64,000 nucleotides of DNA from Moritella sp. 5 (GTDB taxonomy: Bacteria; Pseudomonadota; Gammaproteobacteria; Enterobacterales; Moritellaceae), in assembly GCF_018219455.1 (NCBI RefSeq), contig NZ_CP056122.1, positions 4,620,001-4,684,000 of the forward strand, written 5' to 3'. Made by a program: the position numbers and the translations under genes. Below are positions 1 to 9,247 of the stretch, piece by piece (positions within the stretch are counted from its first letter, which is position 1; each line of letters starts with the position of its first letter). Under the pieces are notes generated by a model that saw only the letters and a list, made by a program, of their open reading frames with translations, made no database searches and was not told the DNA's origin.

Positions 1-339
1 TTTCATGTACGGGACTATCACCCTGTATCGTGAAACTTTCCAGAATCTTCCACTAACTTCCAAACTGCTTAAGGGCTAGACCCCGTTCGCTCGCCGCTAC
101 TAAGGGTATCTCTATTGATTTCTTTTCCTCGGGGTACTTAGATGTTTCAGTTCTCCCGGTTCGCTTCGTAACGCTATGTATTCACGTTACGATACTCTAC
201 AAAGTAGAGTGGGTTCCCCCATTCGGAAATCTGTGGATTAACGCTTTTTATCAACTCCCCACAGCTTAACGCAGATTAACACGTCCTTCATCGCCTCTGA
301 CTGCCTAGGCATCCACCGTATACGCTTAGTCACTTAACC
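1..339 (-). rRNA. rrl: 23S rRNA, 5' end only (rrn-A), cut by window edge
   Basis: This is the first ~340 nt of a 23S rRNA read on the minus strand. The 5' end is placed at 339, where the minus strand begins GGTTAAGTGACTAAGCG, the usual gammaproteobacterial 23S start. The segment matches the 5' ends of the three complete 23S copies at 42204, 47596 and 52990. The remainder lies outside the window. Confidence 0.97.
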
Positions 340-616
340 ATACAATCTAAAGTCGACCGTACAATTGAAATAACTAGGTATTATCTAGTTTTTTTCGCCT
401 CAAGAATACTCAAGAACACTATATTGTTATTACCGAAGTAATAACGTGTTTTAAGAACTTCTTTATTTATTCAGCTTTCCAAATTTTTAAAGAGCAATTT
501 GCTAAAAAGCAAAGTTTTCGTCTCTAACCCTGAATTTCAGAGTTAAAAAAACCAAAGTTAAGTCGCTTGCTATTCATAAGCAGATTTAACTTTGGTCTCT
601 TCCTGAGAACATGATG
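340..616 (-). other. 16S-23S spacer of rrn-A, 23S-proximal part
   Basis: Transcribed spacer between tRNA-Ala and 23S. It carries the spacer boxA (minus strand TGCTCTTTAA, 487-496), the NusB/S10 antitermination site. A small hairpin lies at 426-445; one of its base pairs covaries between operon copies. An inverted repeat around ACCAAAGTTAA (about 550-598) flanks the tRNA side. No gene is seen here. Confidence 0.8.
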
Positions 617-692
617 TGGTGGAGCTATGCGGGATCGAACCGCAGACCTCCTGCGTGCAAGGCAGGCGCTCTCCCAGCTGAGCTATAGCCCC
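617..692 (-). tRNA. alaT: tRNA-Ala (anticodon TGC)
   Basis: A 76-nt cloverleaf on the minus strand with encoded CCA. It starts GGGGCTATAGCTCAGC, has anticodon TGC in CTTGCACG, and the T arm reads GGTTCGATCC. It lies in the 16S-23S spacer behind tRNA-Ile, the common Ile-Ala pair, and would be released from the rrn-A transcript. Confidence 0.97.
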
Positions 693-713
693 ACATCATT
701 GTGGCTAGTAAAT

Positions 714-790
714 TGGTAGGACTGAGTAGATTTGAACTACCGACCTCACCCTTATCAGGGGCGCGCTCTAACCAACTGAGCTACAGTCCT
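714..790 (-). tRNA. ileT: tRNA-Ile (anticodon GAT)
   Basis: A 77-nt cloverleaf on the minus strand with encoded CCA. It begins AGGACTGTAGCTCAG, has anticodon GAT in CTGATAAG, and T arm AGTTCAAATCT. It is the first tRNA of the rrn-A spacer, 76 nt after the 16S 3' end. Confidence 0.97.
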
Positions 791-866
791 ACTGACATTT
801 ACTATGTCTTTAATTTCTCTATTCAAGCAATTTGTGTGGGCACTTACAAAAACTAACAACTTTACG

Positions 867-2410
<1,544 letters not shown>

Positions 2411-2608
2411 AAAAGTTTTTTGACTAATCGCCTAAGCGATTAAGTCGGCTCAATGAATTCTGTACTTCAACAACAAACCGAAGCTTGTTGTTTATAAAAC
2501 CAAATCTTTCGATTTAATTTAATGTTCACAATTACATTGATATAATTTTTGGTCATTATATCTCTGCAAGTGCTCACACAGATTGCTTGAATAAATTGTT
2601 AAAGAGCA
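2411..2608 (-). other. rrn-A leader with boxA and RNase III stem
   Basis: Transcribed leader ahead of 16S. The minus strand carries boxA TGCTCTTTAACAA at 2596-2608. Next to it is a segment (about 2570-2595) complementary, with G-U pairs, to the sequence just after the 16S 3' end (about 822-850). Together they form the long 16S processing stem cut by RNase III. A leader hairpin lies at 2422-2446 with arms around AATCGC/GCGATT. Confidence 0.85.
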
Positions 2609-2644
2609 TTGACCTTGACGTTATCCGTCGTAGTCAGGCTGCGT

Positions 2645-2672
2645 ATTCTACGCAAACCAATTTCGAAGTCAA
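2645..2672 (-). promoter_or_regulatory. rrn-A promoter P2
   Basis: Minus-strand -35 TTGACT (2667-2672) and -10 TAGAAT (2645-2650) are separated by 16 bp and followed by ACGCAGCC as discriminator. The position, about 40 bp before boxA, is typical of rrn P2. The same arrangement occurs upstream of rrn-B at 55060-55087. Confidence 0.82.
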
Positions 2673-2768
2673 GTGCATATTTGCACTTTATTTCAGGAGG
2701 TTAAAAAGTAACTTTCGATACTTATTAACACCTTTACTTAGCGGCTATTGCCGTGTCAGTGAGGTCGC

Positions 2769-2796
2769 ATTATAGAGAGATGGCTGATGATGACAA
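2769..2796 (-). promoter_or_regulatory. rrn-A promoter P1
   Basis: Minus-strand -35 TTGTCA (2791-2796) and -10 TATAAT (2769-2774), spacing 16 bp, followed by the GC-rich discriminator GCGACC. A 16-bp spacer with a GC-rich start region is the hallmark of growth-rate and ppGpp-controlled rRNA P1 promoters. The upstream DNA (2797-2870) is AT-rich and could act as an UP element. Confidence 0.82.
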
Positions 2797-3053
2797 GCAT
2801 TTTCATATAAAAACACGAAAGATAATATTAATAACAGCTTACTACCAACTTATACACAGAGTAACCATTTATATTTGAATGAATGCAATATTTTTGTTTG
2901 TATTTCATACATTTTTTGACAAAATAAGACACAGCTATGATTTTTTGTAGCTTTTTATTGATACATTGAGACTGATTGTCGCTCTTCTAGATATTAGTTA
3001 CTATTAGGGACAAGAGTAACAATTGATGAATTATTCTTTAATATTAATCACTT
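2797..3053. other. Non-coding region between rrn-A promoters and the RRM gene
   Basis: About 257 bp of AT-rich DNA shared by the divergent rrn-A P1 and the RRM gene. A plus-strand TTGACA occurs at 2916-2921 but no -10 sits at the right distance, so I do not call a promoter. No ORF or RNA gene is recognised. Confidence 0.4.
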
Positions 3054-3536
3054 ATGTTTTTTCAGAGGTTCTTTAAAACGATGGGCTTTTCAACTTTATC
3101 TAATGCAACTCGAGCATCCATTATTTCGGTAGCGATTGCAGCAATTGGTTTTGCAGCGCTTTCCTTTATAGGAAATACAATACCAGCGCCTATTGCGTTT
3201 GCTATTGGTGCAATTATTACTGGTATTACAATTAAATTCACAACACCTTCATCTTCAAACAGCGCAGCTGTAGAGACAACGACATTATACGTAGGGAACC
3301 TACCTTACCGAGCAAATGAAACATCAGTACGTACATTGTTTGCAGAGCATGGTCAGGTATTATCAGTTCGCTTAATGAAAGATAAACATACAGGTAAACG
3401 TCGTGGTTTTGGTTTTGTAGAAATGCCAGAGGCTGACGCGAAAGAAGCAATTCAATCGCTTAACGATGCTGAATATCAACAACGGACATTAAAAGTACGT
3501 GAAGCAAATGAACGCACGGTTCATTCTGCTGAGTAA
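3054..3536 (+). CDS. Membrane-anchored RRM RNA-binding protein
   Basis: 160-residue protein with a hydrophobic N-terminus (about residues 20-62, one or two membrane segments) and a single RNA recognition motif at about 76-153. RNP2 reads LYVGNL and RNP1 reads KRRGFGFVEM, with the aromatic residues that stack on RNA intact. Single-RRM proteins of bacteria are often cold-induced; a membrane anchor is less usual and would place RNA binding at the inner membrane. Neither start is well supported: the ATG at 3054 has no Shine-Dalgarno, and the internal ATG at 3081 has AGAGG at a long 12-nt distance. The gene sits between murI and an rRNA operon, which are adjacent in E. coli. Its target RNA is unknown. 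Confidence 0.85.
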   Translation: MFFQRFFKTMGFSTLSNATRASIISVAIAAIGFAALSFIGNTIPAPIAFAIGAIITGITIKFTTPSSSNSAAVETTTLYVGNLPYRANETSVRTLFAEHGQVLSVRLMKDKHTGKRRGFGFVEMPEADAKEAIQSLNDAEYQQRTLKVREANERTVHSAE

Positions 3537-3550
3537 TTTGTTTCATTAAA

Positions 3551-4339
3551 TTATACGTCTATATATAAAGGCTGGCTTAACCCTATTTCATTAAATAGGC
3601 AAGTCAGCTTTTTTTGTGCCTGTATTTTGGTACAAAACGCTTTTCCACCATAATTGTCACCACCAAAAAGCACACTATCGCCGAGGATATGTTTAACGCG
3701 AGATGCGATAGCCATCCCTGAATCGATAAATTTAATATGCTCACCAACAATCAGCCCTAACTCCTCAACTAACAGCGGGAAGTGAGTACAGCCCAATACA
3801 ACAATATCAGGACTATTAATAGCAACTGTCCATTTTGATACAACCTTTTTTATTTCATCTAAGTCAACAGGTTTACCATATAGTTTGTTTTCAGCTTGTA
3901 ACACAAGACTTGTTGTTCCAATCATGTCGATCTCACAGTCTTGGGCATGTTCACTTACAAGTAATTGCGTATAGTCTCGAGAAACAGTGCCAGGCGTTGC
4001 CAACAAACCTATTTTTTTCTTTCTACTTTGTAATGCTGCGGGTTTTATTGCGGGTACAACGCCAACAAAAGGAATAGGAAAGCGTTTGCGTAAAGCAGGT
4101 AGTACTAATGTACTCGCAGAGTTACATGCGATAACCACAAGATCTAGATCATATTCTTCATACATATGTCCGATTAACTGGCAAACACGTTCGATAAGAA
4201 ACTCAGGCTCAAGTTCACCATAAGGGAAATACTTATTATCAAACAAGTAAAGATAATCAGCGTTTGGTAATTGCTCTTTGATTGCTTTATATATAGATAT
4301 ACCACCTACACCAGAATCAAAAATCAATATCTTACTCAT
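3551..4339 (-). CDS. murI: Glutamate racemase
   Basis: Converts L- to D-glutamate for peptidoglycan synthesis in the cytoplasm. The protein has the two catalytic cysteine motifs of the Asp/Glu racemase family, ACNSAST (Cys72) and GCTHFPLL (about residue 183), plus the N-terminal DSGVGG. The start is set at the ATG at 4339 (262 residues). An in-frame TTG two codons upstream gives a longer frame but has no better ribosome site. It follows btuB on the same strand, as in E. coli, though a terminator-like hairpin separates them. Its 3' end contains the terminator of the convergent RRM gene, which fixes part of its C-terminal codon choice. Confidence 0.96.
   Translation of the reverse strand: MSKILIFDSGVGGISIYKAIKEQLPNADYLYLFDNKYFPYGELEPEFLIERVCQLIGHMYEEYDLDLVVIACNSASTLVLPALRKRFPIPFVGVVPAIKPAALQSRKKKIGLLATPGTVSRDYTQLLVSEHAQDCEIDMIGTTSLVLQAENKLYGKPVDLDEIKKVVSKWTVAINSPDIVVLGCTHFPLLVEELGLIVGEHIKFIDSGMAIASRVKHILGDSVLFGGDNYGGKAFCTKIQAQKKLTCLFNEIGLSQPLYIDV
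3571..3616 (+). terminator. Terminator of the RRM gene, inside murI 3' coding sequence
   Basis: Plus-strand hairpin with outer arms GCTGGCTT / AAGTCAGC and an inner stem CCTATTT / AAATAGG, followed by seven Ts. It lies 35 bp after the RRM stop codon and overlaps the last ~20 codons of the convergent murI. Confidence 0.75.
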
Positions 4340-4410
4340 GTACAAACCATTGGATTATTGTAAAAGACATATAATAGTCAAGGGCAGGATAAATTGGAAT
4401 AGATGAATAT

Positions 4411-4438
4411 AAAAGAAGCCAGCATAACGCTGGCTTCT
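4411..4438 (-). terminator. Terminator after btuB
   Basis: Hairpin with 9-bp arms GAAGCCAGC / GCTGGCTTC and loop ATAAC (plus strand). On the minus strand the second arm runs into TTTTAT. It lies 30 bp beyond the btuB stop, so murI probably has its own promoter or depends on read-through. Confidence 0.75.
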
Positions 4439-4467
4439 CAATCATCATGTTAATGTGTCATTACAAA

Positions 4468-6339
4468 TTAAAATTCATAAGTAGCATTAATGTAGTAACC
4501 GCGTTCTGGTGCTGGGTAACCTTGCGCTGTTGCGTATTCTTTATCGAATACATTATCTAGTCTAGCGCTGACCTTGAATGCTTCCGTCACTATATAAGCA
4601 GCTGAAATATCCCATAGGCTGTAACCAGCTATCGTTTCTTTATCAGAGCCTACGTAGTCATCCCTTTCACCTTGGTATAAATAACGTAAAGACAAATCAA
4701 CATCACCTAATTGAACAACACCTTGCCATTTAGCTTTATATTTAGCACGGCGCAGTAATGTATCACCATTCGCATCTTTAGGATCTAAATACTCAAGCAC
4801 CGCCTGGTGTGAAACGATACCCGTTACGGTATTAATTTCTAGTTCAATACCTTGGAGCGTACTCACCCCTTCTTTATTGTAAGCAGTTCGAACTGTGTTG
4901 ATCTTTTTCCCATCAATTAAATCTTGTACTTTATTCTTATATGCAATAATTTTCCAATCCACAAGCCCTGTAATACCTTTAACACCTACTTCAATAGATT
5001 CACCAGACTCAGGTTTTAAATCTGGATTTCCTTTAGTATAAGCATTTGTAGCATATAGATCGTACAGAGATGGGGCTTTAAACGATGTACCAGTCGAAGC
5101 AATGACACTATAATTATTCACAAACTCCCAGCCAGCAGCTAAGCCCCACGTTGTATTTCCACCAAATGTTTCGTTGTCGTCATACCGAATTGAGCCATCT
5201 AATGTGACTGATGAGATATCATATACAACCGTTGTAAATATACCGGTATTCGAACGAGAAACAATACCATCAAGAGTACCGCCCTCATCTTCAGCTTGAT
5301 CATCTCGCCAGTCTAAACCTGCGTTTAGTAATAATGAATCCGATAGCACAAACGAATTGATAAAGCTTACATTATGTTGCTTAGTGAAAAGTGTACTATT
5401 GGCATCTTTATAATCATCACCCGCTTCATATTGGTATGATTTATTTTCACCAAATGAATAACTTAACGAGCCGAAATAATTATCACGACGATACTTAGCA
5501 CCAGCCATGACCGATGTCGTTTCTAGCCACTGCTCTTTCTTTAAGTGTGTCGCAGGATAAAGCACGCCCCCCCAATAATAAGCGTCACTCGAACCATCAT
5601 ACTCAGATGTACTCTGAGAATATCGAGTATTAATGAAAGCATTTAACTGCGACGTTAATTTATAATCGAGACCTAATAAAACATCGGTGTTTTCAAATCC
5701 ATGCTTGTCACCATCATTAACACCAGGTACTGGTTTAGAGTTATAACCTTCACTATCATCATAACCGAGCCCAAAATTCACATGTAGCTTATCGGTTAAA
5801 TCAGATGATAAGAACAAATCAGCTTCATAGTATTTATCAGAACCTATTCCGGCAGAGATTTGTTTGATATTGGCACCTTGTTGACCACGGGTGATAATAT
5901 TAATCACACCACCAATCGCTTCAGAGCCATAAATAGCACCTCTAGGTCCGCGAACAACTTCAATCGTTTCAATTTGGCTAACAGGTATTTTACTGAAATC
6001 AACGCCAGATGTGATACTCGATGGTAAACGAACACCATCAATCAATACTAATACATGGTCTGACTCAGATCCTCGCATGAAAACAGAGGCTTTACTTCCG
6101 CGACCACCATTTTGACCAATATCGATACCTGGAACCATTCTTAATATTTCAGGTAATGACTTTGCCATACTTAATTCAATATCATCACGGGTGATAACAG
6201 TAATAGGTGCAAGCACATCAGAAACCGCTTGTTCAACACGGTTGGCAGTAACGACAGTTACTTCTTCATTATTAGTAGATGGATCTTGGGCAAGAGCAGC
6301 GAACGGTAAAAGCGCCGCTGCTAAGAGTTTTTTAGACAT
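4468..6339 (-). CDS. btuB: TonB-dependent vitamin B12 outer-membrane receptor
   Basis: 623-residue outer-membrane transporter that takes up cobalamin using TonB energy. Residues 1-17 form a signal peptide ending ALA|QD. A TonB box (EEVTVVTANR) lies near residue 25. The plug domain follows, with RGSESDHVLVLIDGVR and the EVVRGPRGAIYGSEAIGGVINI signature split around residues 110-150. The rest is a 22-strand-type barrel ending in the aromatic C-terminus YINATYEF. AGGAAA sits 8 nt before the ATG. A cobalamin riboswitch in the leader fixes the substrate as B12 or a corrinoid more firmly than homology alone. The position between murI and trmA matches E. coli btuB. Confidence 0.95.
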   Translation of the reverse strand: MSKKLLAAALLPFAALAQDPSTNNEEVTVVTANRVEQAVSDVLAPITVITRDDIELSMAKSLPEILRMVPGIDIGQNGGRGSKASVFMRGSESDHVLVLIDGVRLPSSITSGVDFSKIPVSQIETIEVVRGPRGAIYGSEAIGGVINIITRGQQGANIKQISAGIGSDKYYEADLFLSSDLTDKLHVNFGLGYDDSEGYNSKPVPGVNDGDKHGFENTDVLLGLDYKLTSQLNAFINTRYSQSTSEYDGSSDAYYWGGVLYPATHLKKEQWLETTSVMAGAKYRRDNYFGSLSYSFGENKSYQYEAGDDYKDANSTLFTKQHNVSFINSFVLSDSLLLNAGLDWRDDQAEDEGGTLDGIVSRSNTGIFTTVVYDISSVTLDGSIRYDDNETFGGNTTWGLAAGWEFVNNYSVIASTGTSFKAPSLYDLYATNAYTKGNPDLKPESGESIEVGVKGITGLVDWKIIAYKNKVQDLIDGKKINTVRTAYNKEGVSTLQGIELEINTVTGIVSHQAVLEYLDPKDANGDTLLRRAKYKAKWQGVVQLGDVDLSLRYLYQGERDDYVGSDKETIAGYSLWDISAAYIVTEAFKVSARLDNVFDKEYATAQGYPAPERGYYINATYEF

Positions 6340-6364
6340 TGTAAATTTTTCCTATTTACGCGTA

Positions 6365-6510
6365 GAAAAATAAGCCGAATCATTCAGCAAAATTGAGTAT
6401 TTATTATTTTATTAATTACTCAGGTTCCTATTGGAGACCGGCCTTAAGTGCTAAGCACTATCACCGTTGCGCGACAGGTCCAGAATCTAACTGGATTCCC
6501 CCAATAAATG
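6365..6510 (-). promoter_or_regulatory. Cobalamin riboswitch controlling btuB
   Basis: The minus strand holds a compact B12 aptamer: GGGAATCCAG, then CTGTCGCGCAACGGTGA (6461-6477 region), a short stem GTGC/GCAC, and AAGGCCGGTCTCC in the place of the B12 box. The core is closed by TATTGG / CCAATA (6501-6506 with 6429-6434). Compared with E. coli btuB the peripheral arm is very short. Downstream a 6-bp hairpin GCTGAA/TTCGGC (6373-6387) followed by TTATTTTT could be the terminator of the expression platform. High adenosylcobalamin would be expected to shut off btuB. Confidence 0.88.
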
Positions 6511-6722
6511 TATGTTACTAAACTAGAGATTTACTTCTACAAGTAATAACAAAAAAAAGTATAGAGTCATGCGAGATAAATGTATATTTATAATTCGGTT
6601 ATTTATATTTTCAAGATAAGGTAAGGTAAGTATCGAACTGAAGGTAAAATATGCTGGACAAACTCTATTTGGGTCTTACAATCCCTACTCTTTTGTTTAG
6701 TATCTAACTACGGTGAGCCCAC
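6511..6722. other. Divergent promoter region of btuB and trmA
   Basis: About 210 bp of AT-rich DNA between the riboswitch and trmA. It must contain promoters for both directions, but I cannot single out a convincing -35/-10 pair. No ORF or RNA gene is seen. Confidence 0.4.
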
Positions 6723-7823
6723 ATGATCGAAATGCACCCCGACAACTACCAATCACAGCTTGACGATAAAGCAGCTCGTCAACGTGACACATTTAAAAAA
6801 TTCTCACCACCAGAATTAGAAGTATTTGACTCTCCGGCAGAGAACTATCGTTTACGTGCTGAATTTCGTGTTTGGCATGATGGCGACGATCTTGACTACA
6901 TCATGTTTGATAAAGAAACTAAGCAAAAAATAAAAATCGATTATTTCCTGCCTGGTAGTAAATTGATTAACGAGATAATGCCAGCACTTATTTTGGAACT
7001 AAAAAAATCAAACTTATTGCGTTTCAAACTTTTCCAAGTCGATTTTTTATCAACACTAAGCGGTGAACTGTTAGTTAGCTTACTTTACCATCGTCAATTA
7101 AGTGATGAATGGATCACTGAAGCGAAAGCATTAAAAGAAAAACTAAGTGAACGCTTCAATATCGACATTATTGGCCGTGCTAGAAAACAAAAGGTCGTAT
7201 TAGATCGTGAATTCGTGGTTGAAGAACTTAACGTTGCGGGTAAAAAATTAAAATACAAGCAAGTTGAAAACAGCTTCACGCAACCAAACGGTATCGTCAA
7301 TCAGAAAATGCTAGAGTGGGCATTAGACGTAACTAAAGATTGTAGTGGTGATTTACTTGAGTTGTATTGTGGTAATGGTAATTTCTCTATCGCATTAGCA
7401 CCAAACTTTGAAAAAGTATTAGCGACAGAAATATCTAAATCATCAGTGCAGTCTGCACAATACAATATCGCCGAAAACGGATTAGACAATTTAACTATCT
7501 TACGTTTATCTGCAGAAGAATTTACAATTGCGATTAATGGTGAACGAGAGTTCAACCGCCTTAAAGATGCAAAAGTTGATTTAACGACATTTAATTGCAA
7601 CACTATTTTTGTCGATCCTCCACGTGCAGGTTTGGATGCTGACACAGTTAAAATGGTGCAAGAATACGATAATATCGTTTATATTTCTTGCAGCCCAGAA
7701 ACATTGAGTGACAACCTCGAAGCATTAAGTCAAACGCACAATATCGACCGCTTTGCATTGTTCGATCAATTTCCGTATACCCACCATATTGAATCAGGTG
7801 TGTACTTAACGAAAAAGAGCTAA
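6723..7823 (+). CDS. trmA: tRNA (uracil-5-)-methyltransferase
   Basis: Makes m5U54 (ribothymidine) in the T loop of tRNAs using S-adenosylmethionine. The 366-residue length equals E. coli TrmA. The SAM motif [13 protein letters not shown] lies near residue 220, VDPPRAGLD near 300, and the nucleophilic cysteine in SCSPETL near 325. The C-terminal HHIESGVYL supplies the catalytic glutamate. The N-terminus begins like TrmA and has no TRAM domain or Fe-S cysteines, which separates it from RlmC/RlmD. It is divergent from btuB and convergent with yijD-fabR, as in E. coli. Confidence 0.96.
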   Translation: MIEMHPDNYQSQLDDKAARQRDTFKKFSPPELEVFDSPAENYRLRAEFRVWHDGDDLDYIMFDKETKQKIKIDYFLPGSKLINEIMPALILELKKSNLLRFKLFQVDFLSTLSGELLVSLLYHRQLSDEWITEAKALKEKLSERFNIDIIGRARKQKVVLDREFVVEELNVAGKKLKYKQVENSFTQPNGIVNQKMLEWALDVTKDCSGDLLELYCGNGNFSIALAPNFEKVLATEISKSSVQSAQYNIAENGLDNLTILRLSAEEFTIAINGEREFNRLKDAKVDLTTFNCNTIFVDPPRAGLDADTVKMVQEYDNIVYISCSPETLSDNLEALSQTHNIDRFALFDQFPYTHHIESGVYLTKKS

Positions 7824-7856
7824 CGAAAAGTTAACTCAACATTAATTTGAATAGAT

Positions 7857-7895
7857 AAAAGCTCGTTAACAACATTGTTGCTAACGAGCTTTTTT
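7857..7895. terminator. Bidirectional terminator between trmA and yijD
   Basis: Hairpin with arms AAAGCTCGTTA / TAACGAGCTTT around an ACAACATTGTTGC loop that can itself pair. It has A-rich and T-rich flanks, so it can end both trmA (plus) and yijD (minus). Confidence 0.85.
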
Positions 7896-7907
7896 ATAAG
7901 TCCGATA

Positions 7908-8270
7908 TTATGCCTGTTTTTTAGATCTGAACACACCGATGGTTTTTGCTACCCAAGCAGATAGACCTAATACCAATATCAAGGGGAAGAAATTACTGCC
8001 TAACTCAGGATATTCCATACGTACAAATGTCGTGTATATCAAAACACCAATAACAAACAAACCTAATGACGATTTGCTTATATGGCTTTCAATAGCGCTA
8101 GTCATATAAACTTGATACCAATTATAAGCCACCAGCACTAATGCAATGAGCGGAAAAATACTGAATGGAACTTCACTTGTCGTTAACGTTGCTAATGTTG
8201 CGTTACCACATAAGCCTGCTAAAAAGGCAAAGTATAATGGTTTATAACCCGCTTGATTCTTTGTCGTCAT
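7908..8270 (-). CDS. yijD: YijD-family inner-membrane protein (DUF1422)
   Basis: 120-residue protein with about four hydrophobic segments (residues 11-28, 35-55, 67-85, 93-112) and no long soluble domain. No function has been assigned to this family. The identification rests on its size, membrane pattern and location: it lies 23 bp after fabR on the same strand and faces trmA, the fabR-yijD-trmA arrangement of E. coli. It is probably co-transcribed with fabR, which suggests but does not prove a link with membrane lipid composition. Confidence 0.88.
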   Translation of the reverse strand: MTTKNQAGYKPLYFAFLAGLCGNATLATLTTSEVPFSIFPLIALVLVAYNWYQVYMTSAIESHISKSSLGLFVIGVLIYTTFVRMEYPELGSNFFPLILVLGLSAWVAKTIGVFRSKKQA

Positions 8271-8293
8271 TTAAATACCTCAATGTTCAAAGT

Positions 8294-8914
8294 TTACAGC
8301 GCAATACCTCTTGTCATTTTTAATACCGCTGCACCTTTTGCAATCATTCTCAATTGCATTATAGTACGGTCAGACAATGTTCGACGTTCTTCGTTCGATA
8401 AATCTAACGCTTCAGCCCCCGCATTAAAAACAATTGTGACCATTGCCTCAGATTGAATCGTCGCTTCATCACGGCTTAGTTTACTTGCGAGCTCAATATA
8501 ATCGGTTAGCTCAGCGCTAAAGTGACGTAACTCTCTAGATACCGCAGCTCGAAAGGCTGCCGATGTACCAGAACGCTCACGCAATAAAACTCGAAAAATA
8601 TTTGGATTCTGTTCAACAAACTCCATAAATGTTTCTACAGAGGTTTTGATCACGCTACCACCAGTTTCAATACGTTGTCGTGCTTGACGCATCAGTTGTC
8701 TTAATGTCAGACCTCCCTCATCAACCATGGTTAAACCCAACTCTTCCATATCGCAAAAATGGCGATAGAAAGACGTAGGTGCGATCCCAGCTTCACGTGC
8801 AACTTCACGTAAGCTTAAATTTGAATAGCTTCGCTCTGCAGTCACGAGTCTGAATGACGCGTTGATCAGTGAACGGCGGGTTTTTTCTTTTTGCTGAGCT
8901 CTAATTCCGGTCAT
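8294..8914 (-). CDS. fabR: TetR-family repressor of unsaturated fatty acid genes
   Basis: 206-residue regulator that, in enterics, represses fabA and fabB in response to the unsaturated/saturated acyl balance. The N-terminal helix-turn-helix (about residues 25-60) contains [20 protein letters not shown], nearly the same as E. coli Fab[21 protein letters not shown] and [14 protein letters not shown] are also strongly conserved. The C-terminus is shorter than in E. coli, ending LKMTRGIAL. In a cold-adapted organism, where membrane unsaturation must be high, this repressor would be an important control point. It is followed by yijD. Confidence 0.95.
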   Translation of the reverse strand: MTGIRAQQKEKTRRSLINASFRLVTAERSYSNLSLREVAREAGIAPTSFYRHFCDMEELGLTMVDEGGLTLRQLMRQARQRIETGGSVIKTSVETFMEFVEQNPNIFRVLLRERSGTSAAFRAAVSRELRHFSAELTDYIELASKLSRDEATIQSEAMVTIVFNAGAEALDLSNEERRTLSDRTIMQLRMIAKGAAVLKMTRGIAL

Positions 8915-9056
8915 AATTTAAATGTCATTCATTAAGGGGTAGGGATTGTTACCATTGATATTATAATACTACTTTCAACATTATCAGCAACTAACTTATT
9001 TTTATCGTTTTTAAGACAGGTACAAATACGTTATAAACAAACCTAAAAATAGATAC

Positions 9057-9074
9057 TGTAAACAATTGTTTACA
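9057..9074. promoter_or_regulatory. TyrR box 1 (perfect palindrome)
   Basis: TGTAAACAATTGTTTACA is a perfect 18-bp palindrome and matches the TyrR consensus TGTAAA-N6-TTTACA at all 12 fixed positions. It lies about 175 bp before the transporter start. Confidence 0.8.
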
Positions 9075-9191
9075 ACTGAGAACTTGAAATAAACCCCGCC
9101 TAAAATATCATCAAACAACACTTAAAACCCACATTAATCACTAAAACCAAAATTAAACGTTGACCAAAACAAGCTTAAATAGGATATTAAT

Positions 9192-9209
9192 CGTAAATAT
9201 TTAGTTACA
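9192..9209. promoter_or_regulatory. TyrR-like box 2
   Basis: CGTAAATATTTAGTTACA matches TGTAAA-N6-TTTACA at 10 of 12 fixed positions. Its centre is 29 bp from that of box 3, close to three helical turns, so both would face the same side of the DNA. Confidence 0.6.
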
Positions 9210-9220
9210 AACAAACTTAG

Positions 9221-9238
9221 AGTAAATAAAAGTTTACA
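9221..9238. promoter_or_regulatory. TyrR-like box 3, next to the ribosome site
   Basis: AGTAAATAAAAGTTTACA matches the TyrR consensus at 11 of 12 positions. It ends one base before the transporter Shine-Dalgarno. Binding here would block transcription or elongation, so repression is the likely effect. Confidence 0.68.
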
Positions 9239-9247
9239 CGGAGAGTT

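Larger units (their letters stand above)
8915..9247. other. Divergent regulatory region between fabR and the NSS transporter
   Basis: 333 bp without a gene, AT-rich. It contains three TyrR-like boxes listed separately (9057-9074, 9192-9209, 9221-9238). GGAGAG at 9240-9245 is the ribosome site of the transporter. I see no obvious FabR palindrome here. Confidence 0.6.

Noticed and set aside
2916-2921. TTGACA as -35 of a promoter for the RRM gene
   Set aside because: The only TATGAT-like -10 lies 14 bp downstream, which is too short; no supported promoter.
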